In this document: piece after piece, positions 4,925 through 7,968 of the stretch
How positions within the stretch are numbered: position 1 is the first letter of the stretch
Layout of the letters: each line of letters starts with the position of its first letter
Origin: an uncultured Clostridium sp.
GTDB taxonomy: Bacteria > Bacillota > Clostridia > Lachnospirales > Lachnospiraceae
NCBI GenBank assembly: GCA_937902905.1
Contig: CALELW010000028.1
Span: forward strand, 1-7,968
DNA: 7,968 bases
Direction: 5' to 3'
Notes under the pieces: model-generated
Database searches by the model: none
The model's input: the letters and a program-made list of their open reading frames with translations, nothing else
What the model was told of the DNA's origin: nothing
Made by a program: the position numbers and the translations under genes

Positions 4925-5224
4925 TTACAATGTTGAGAAATCTTGATATTTATTAATTCTTTCCAATTCCCTTCGGAGAGAACCGTCTGTGACGTACACA
5001 TCTTCTGTGTCGTCAACAAAAACACCATTTTGCGCAGTGCTTATACGGACTATATTTGCATAGTCCGTATCTTTTTTCGAATTAAATTCTTCATCTTTAT
5101 AAATATGAAGAACTAAATCATAGTTTTCGCCAAACTCGAAAACTATTAATTTTTCATCTCCTTCAAGATTATTACAATAATCTATAATTGTCTCGAAGGA
5201 TGGTCTGTTTAATTGGTATTCCAT
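4925..5224 (-). CDS. Acidic protein of unknown function, second gene of operon E
   Basis: This 99-residue protein is not recognised. It is acidic and soluble, with alternating strands in the centre (EKLIVFEFGENYDLVLHIYKD, then ANIVRISTAQNGVFV) and a helical end (SLRRELERINKYQDF). A small beta-sheet domain is likely. An AAAGGGG site lies about 10 bases before the ATG at 5224. It follows the gene at 5242-6048 by only 17 bases, so the two are co-transcribed. No separate terminator is seen; the cassette D hairpin would end the transcript. Confidence 0.75.
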   Translation of the reverse strand: MEYQLNRPSFETIIDYCNNLEGDEKLIVFEFGENYDLVLHIYKDEEFNSKKDTDYANIVRISTAQNGVFVDDTEDVYVTDGSLRRELERINKYQDFSTL

Positions 5225-5241
5225 GAATTATTTTCCCCTTT

Positions 5242-6048
5242 CTATTCTCGGTAAAAGTTCCAGTAGAAATCTTCTTTACTAAAACTTTCGTCTGAATCCA
5301 TCTCTGGATTTTTAACGAAATCATCATACCTTTCATTGAAGTCATCGCAGTATGTGATTTCTTCCGATATGATTTTTTCAGCTTTTTCATAGATATATGC
5401 CGACTCGTCACTATCGTATGTTTCCAGAAACATACTGATAGTCCTTTCGTCATTATTATCTATAAGATATTTTGCCAACTCTTTTCTATTGACGGTAAAC
5501 TTCAACGTTCTCGTTGGATTTAATCCGTCCGTAGCGTAATCGTTGACTATCAAATCTTCTATACCGATTTGATAGATTTTTTCGTATATGGTCTTTTCAA
5601 TTTCATCATATACGGTTTCTTTTGTTTCTACTGGAATTAGAAACATGATTTCATGGCATCCATCGACACCAGTTCCTTTGCCAATGACAAGCATTGTATT
5701 GGCAAATAACTCGCTTGAATATAAATTCAAGGCATTGTCTTTACCAATTTCAAATAACTCGTCCATTGACATATCGTTGTCCTCTGCGTATTCCGAATCA
5801 AATTCGGAAACTAGAGCGATATAATACTTACCGTTATACTCGGCAAGATACTCGTAGCATCCATTTCCCTCTTTGTAGAGTTCGTTGTATGCTTTTACAA
5901 GAGGTTCTGGAACATCCTTCTCCTCGCAATAATTGCCATTGTGGAAGAAGTCTCCTGTTGCTGTACACCAATAACTAAAGTGATTGTACAATTCCTCCTT
6001 TTTTTCATACTCTCTGGCTTCTTTGTTTTTAATAGTTACTATTTTCAT
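5242..6048 (-). CDS. Large acidic protein of unknown function, first gene of operon E
   Basis: This 268-residue protein is not recognised. It is very acidic (by hand count about 61 Asp/Glu against 27 Lys/Arg) and rich in Tyr, with no signal peptide or membrane segment. A central block around LFANTMLVIGKGTGVDGCHEI looks like a folded alpha/beta core; the last 60 residues are acidic helix. I start it at the ATG at 6048, with GTGAGG 5 bases upstream. The in-frame ATG at 6069 lies inside the leader mini-hairpin with no ribosome site, and the matching codon in leader B is TTG. Acidic surface proteins on plasmids sometimes mimic DNA, but nothing here proves that. It is driven by the promoter at 6145-6173. 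Confidence 0.8.
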   Translation of the reverse strand: MKIVTIKNKEAREYEKKEELYNHFSYWCTATGDFFHNGNYCEEKDVPEPLVKAYNELYKEGNGCYEYLAEYNGKYYIALVSEFDSEYAEDNDMSMDELFEIGKDNALNLYSSELFANTMLVIGKGTGVDGCHEIMFLIPVETKETVYDEIEKTIYEKIYQIGIEDLIVNDYATDGLNPTRTLKFTVNRKELAKYLIDNNDERTISMFLETYDSDESAYIYEKAEKIISEEITYCDDFNERYDDFVKNPEMDSDESFSKEDFYWNFYRE

Positions 6049-6064
6049 GTTTTCCTCACTTTCT

Positions 6065-6076
6065 CCCATTTCTGGG
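6065..6076 (-). ncRNA. Mini-hairpin in leader E, before the ribosome site
   Basis: CCCA-GAAA-UGGG in minus-strand RNA forms a 4-bp stem closed by a GNRA-type tetraloop, 16 bases before the start codon at 6048. It is nearly identical to leader B, including the following GGGAGAAAG and GAGG. Confidence 0.52.
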
Positions 6077-6079
6077 TAA

Positions 6080-6116
6080 CAAAAAAAGAGCAGGTATTTC
6101 CTACCTGCTCTTTTTT
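6080..6116 (-). terminator. Leader hairpin (attenuator-like) of cassette E
   Basis: A perfect 10-bp stem (6087-6096 with 6102-6111) with a 5-base loop is extended by A-U pairs on both sides and ends in seven U on the minus strand. It lies in the leader of 5242-6048. The symmetrical A and T runs mean it could act in both directions. Confidence 0.78.
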
Positions 6117-6144
6117 GTTTGATTATTTTTTAGTTTACGGATAC

Positions 6145-6173
6145 ATTGTATCACAAATATATCGTTTTGTATA
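6145..6173 (-). promoter_or_regulatory. Promoter of leader cassette E
   Basis: TACAAT (6150 to 6145) and TATACA (6173 to 6168) are separated by 17 bases. The AAACTAAAAA element (6136 to 6127) follows 8 bases after the -10. A short palindrome (GATACA-T-TGTATC, 6140-6152) covers the -10. The promoter abuts the HU terminator. Confidence 0.68.
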
Positions 6174-6208
6174 GCAAAAAAACCCAAAGCAAATGCAATG
6201 GGTTTTTC
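6174..6208 (-). terminator. Terminator of the HU gene
   Basis: CCCA (6183-6186) pairs with TGGG (6199-6202), extended by A-T pairs and an inner GC step, and is followed by seven U on the minus strand. It lies about 115 bases after the HU stop codon, just before promoter E. Confidence 0.7.
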
Positions 6209-6281
6209 TAAAAAAGTTTACATGTAATTTACAAAATGTAGTATGAAAAATAATACTGTGTTTTACTTGGTACATTCCTAT

Positions 6282-6320
6282 ATATCTTTAACTTCGCTAT
6301 TTTCATATGTTAAAAGATAT
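6282..6320. repeat. Imperfect inverted repeat just after the HU stop codon
   Basis: Arms at 6282-6292 and 6309-6320 are complementary apart from one bulged base, with a 16-base loop. There is no U-tract, so it is not a classical terminator. It could protect the 3' end of the HU messenger. Confidence 0.35.
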
Positions 6321-6322
6321 TT

Positions 6323-6595
6323 CTACGCAATGGCGTCTTTTAATGCTTTTCCTGCTTTAAATTTAGGAACTTTTGAAGCAGGAATAACCATTTCTTTTCC
6401 ACTTTGAGGGTTTCGACCTGTTCTCTCCGCTCTCTCGGAAACTTCAAATGTTCCAAATCCGATTAACTGGATTTTCTCGCCGTTTTTCAATTCATCTGTA
6501 ACGGTTTCAATGAAAGCATTTAAAGCTTTTTCTGCGTCTTTTTTGCTTAACTCGGTTTTATCTGCCATAGTTGCAATTAACTCAGCTTTATTCAT
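6323..6595 (-). CDS. hup: HU-family DNA-binding protein
   Basis: This 90-residue protein is a standard-length HU (bacterial histone-like) protein. It forms a dimer that binds and bends DNA without sequence specificity. MNKAELIATMA and the following helices (1-38) form the dimer core. GEKIQLIGFGTFEVSERAER (39-58) is the family signature region. TGRNPQSGKEMVIPASKVP (59-77) is the DNA-gripping arm with the usual Arg-Asn-Pro tip. PKFKAGKALKDAIA closes it. An AAAGGAG site lies 10 bases before the ATG. It has its own promoter and terminator and lacks the hairpin leader of its neighbours. A plasmid-borne HU may coat the replicon or assist origin opening by Rep (inference). Confidence 0.97.
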   Translation of the reverse strand: MNKAELIATMADKTELSKKDAEKALNAFIETVTDELKNGEKIQLIGFGTFEVSERAERTGRNPQSGKEMVIPASKVPKFKAGKALKDAIA

Positions 6596-6628
6596 TGGTC
6601 TTAGTCTCCTTTCTTATGTTGTAAGTAC

Positions 6629-6657
6629 ATTATACCATACTCACACCATTATTGCAA
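6629..6657 (-). promoter_or_regulatory. HU promoter
   Basis: A perfect TATAAT (6634 to 6629) and TTGCAA (6657 to 6652) are separated by 17 bases. The leader is short, about 27 bases, with no hairpin. Confidence 0.7.
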
Positions 6658-6671
6658 CAAATTAATTGCAA

Positions 6672-6706
6672 GAAAAAAGAGCAAGTATTTTACCTGCTCT
6701 TTTTCT
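6672..6706 (-). terminator. Terminator of the ligase gene
   Basis: A 10-bp stem (6678-6687 with 6691-6700) with one G-U pair on the minus strand (A-C on plus) is followed by six U. It lies 35 bases after the ligase stop codon and before the HU promoter. Its sequence resembles the leader hairpins A and E. Confidence 0.82.
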
Positions 6707-6734
6707 TAATAACAATTTCACAGAAGAGACGCTT

Positions 6735-7968
6735 TTATTCTCCTATCATATTGAGAAAGTCTTCTTCTGAAATAATAGGAATTCCCAATTCCTTTGCTTT
6801 CTTGTTCTTTCCAGACGTGCTTTCCACATCATTATTAATAAGATAATTCGTTTTTGCAGATACCGAACCGGAAGCTTTTCCTCCAAGGCTTTCAATTTTA
6901 GAAACCAATGCATCTCTGTTTTCAAAATGTTCCAGTTTTCCGGTAATAACAAATGTTTTGCCGTCAAAAATACCTGTGCCATCTTTCTGCTGTGGTATCT
7001 CAATATCCAATTCCTTAAGCAGATTGCAAATTTCAACGTTGATTCCGTTTGGCATTGTATCATCTTTTTCAAAAGGAATATATCTTAAATAATCATTGCC
7101 CCAATCCAAGAGATTGTAATGCAACACCTCTCCTATTCCCTCAATATGTGTGAAATCGTGACGAGCATACACATCATCGAAGAATTTCAGAACATTTCCA
7201 TTGTATTCTTTTGCAAGAATTTTTGCCTGCCCTTTACCAATATTAGGAATTCCAAGAGCGTTGACAAGCGATACAAAATCTGTTTTTCGTGAAGCTTCTA
7301 TTGCATCTATAAGTTTCTTATAAGATTTCGCACCAAATCCTTCCATGGATACAATATCTTTTTCATATCTGCTCAACTTATAGAAGTCAGCAAATTCTTT
7401 AAGGAATCCATTTTCAATGAATTTGCAGATAGTTTCTTCACTGATACCTTTGATATTCATGCATCCCTTCTGCACAAAACGAGAAAAACGTTTCAGTTTT
7501 TTTGCTGTACAATCTGGGTTTGTACAGGTTAATATCAAAGTTTTCTTTGGTACAACAGTTATGCCATCCTTTTCCAACTCTTCTTTTTCTGCTTCTGAGA
7601 TTGTCTCTCCTGTTTCTACGATAGCTGTAGGTGCGCCACAAACCGGGCAAACATGCGGAATATTGTGACGTTCAAACAAATCATCGTATGCCCCATAATC
7701 ATTGTTATACTCCCTTGTAGCATCCTTATTTCGGGCTACTTGAGGAATAATCATATTTGCTTTATATACTGTGATTTTATCCCCTATTTTCAAGTCTTTA
7801 TCAAGCAAGTATGATAAATTATGTAACGACGCTCTTGAAACAGTTGTGCCTTCCAATTCTACAGAATCAAAGACTGCAACAGGATTAAGTGAATTGACAG
7901 ATGGGCTGTATTCAATCCGTCTCAATGTCGTTTCTACTTGCGTATCCTGCCATTTAAAGGCATATCCA
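6735..7968 (-). CDS. ligA: NAD-dependent DNA ligase, 5' end beyond the window
   Basis: The C-terminal 410 residues of a LigA-type ligase, which seals nicks using NAD. Visible numbering starts at the edge. AFK (3-5) is the end of the adenylation domain (motif V lysine). The OB fold follows, with RRIEYSPSVNSLNPVAVFD and LEGTTVSRASLHN (up to about 50). A four-cysteine zinc finger is C107, C110, C148, C153. Helix-hairpin-helix repeats run from about 200 to 285 (MEGFGAKS, LGIPNIGKGQAK, IEGIGE). A BRCT domain is at 332-410 (KTFVITGKLEHF, SLGGKASGSVSAKTNYLI). The frame is open to the edge, so the gene is partial, not truncated. The gap between the two cysteine pairs is 37 residues, against about 15 in well-known ligases, so this copy is divergent. 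It is probably additional to the chromosomal ligase. Confidence 0.95.
   Translation of the reverse strand, partial: GYAFKWQDTQVETTLRRIEYSPSVNSLNPVAVFDSVELEGTTVSRASLHNLSYLLDKDLKIGDKITVYKANMIIPQVARNKDATREYNNDYGAYDDLFERHNIPHVCPVCGAPTAIVETGETISEAEKEELEKDGITVVPKKTLILTCTNPDCTAKKLKRFSRFVQKGCMNIKGISEETICKFIENGFLKEFADFYKLSRYEKDIVSMEGFGAKSYKKLIDAIEASRKTDFVSLVNALGIPNIGKGQAKILAKEYNGNVLKFFDDVYARHDFTHIEGIGEVLHYNLLDWGNDYLRYIPFEKDDTMPNGINVEICNLLKELDIEIPQQKDGTGIFDGKTFVITGKLEHFENRDALVSKIESLGGKASGSVSAKTNYLINNDVESTSGKNKKAKELGIPIISEEDFLNMIGE

Noticed and set aside
5172..5453. 93-codon minus-strand reading frame overlapping 5242-6048
   Set aside because: It lies out of frame inside a well-supported gene, has no ribosome site and overlaps the next gene's start.
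6049..6069. Upstream ATG start for the 5242-6048 gene
   Set aside because: It lies within the leader mini-hairpin and has no ribosome site. The matching position in leader B is TTG, and in leader C that frame stops at once.
6746..7072. 108-codon minus-strand frame inside ligA
   Set aside because: The ligA frame here encodes a clear BRCT domain; this is an alternative-frame shadow.

Overview
This window is an AT-rich stretch in which every supported gene lies on the minus strand. It looks like part of a plasmid, probably a large one, from a Firmicute. The clostridial or Lachnospiraceae-like flavour of the HU protein, the base composition and the strong Shine-Dalgarno sites point that way, but I cannot name the host. 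The anchor is a Rep_3-family replication initiator (1187-2488) preceded by a roughly 740-bp gene-free region. That region is packed with about 17 copies of a 17-bp iteron (consensus AAGTAWWTTYWAACGTA) in three blocks of alternating orientation, and ends in a very AT-rich tract. This is an iteron-type origin, and the rep promoter is buried in the first iterons.

Layout in transcription order, right to left. 6735-7968 is the C-terminal two thirds of an NAD-dependent DNA ligase (5' end outside the window), with its own terminator. 6323-6595 is an HU-type nucleoid protein with its own promoter and terminator. 5242-6048 and 4925-5224 are a two-gene operon of acidic proteins of unknown function. 4315-4797 is a short RadC-type JAMM/MPN protein. 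4196-3283 is a three-gene operon of unknown small proteins ending in a strong terminator. Then come the origin and rep. 1048-132 is a three-gene operon of unknown small proteins. At the left edge (1-90) is the promoter and leader of a further gene outside the window.

The most striking feature is a repeated regulatory cassette found five times (ahead of 566-1048, 3828-4196, radC, 5242-6048 and the off-window gene at the left edge). Each copy has a sigma-A-like promoter with an exact 17-bp spacer and, 8 bases after the -10, an A-rich element (AAACTAAAAA in four copies). A terminator-like hairpin with a U-tract follows and, in the four copies that can be seen whole, a tiny 4-bp hairpin 16-18 bases before the start codon. 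Those four leaders are 88-91 bases long. Imperfect pairs in the large hairpins are G-U on the transcribed (minus) strand and A-C on the other, and both hairpins show compensating changes between copies. I read this as a plasmid-wide family of structured 5' leaders, possibly attenuators under common control. The rep and HU genes do not carry it. The regulator and trigger are unknown.

The known genes (initiator, ligase, HU, RadC-like) form a DNA replication and maintenance theme. Eight small or medium genes have no function I recognise. No transposase, integrase, tRNA, rRNA, CRISPR, partition or mobilisation gene is seen.
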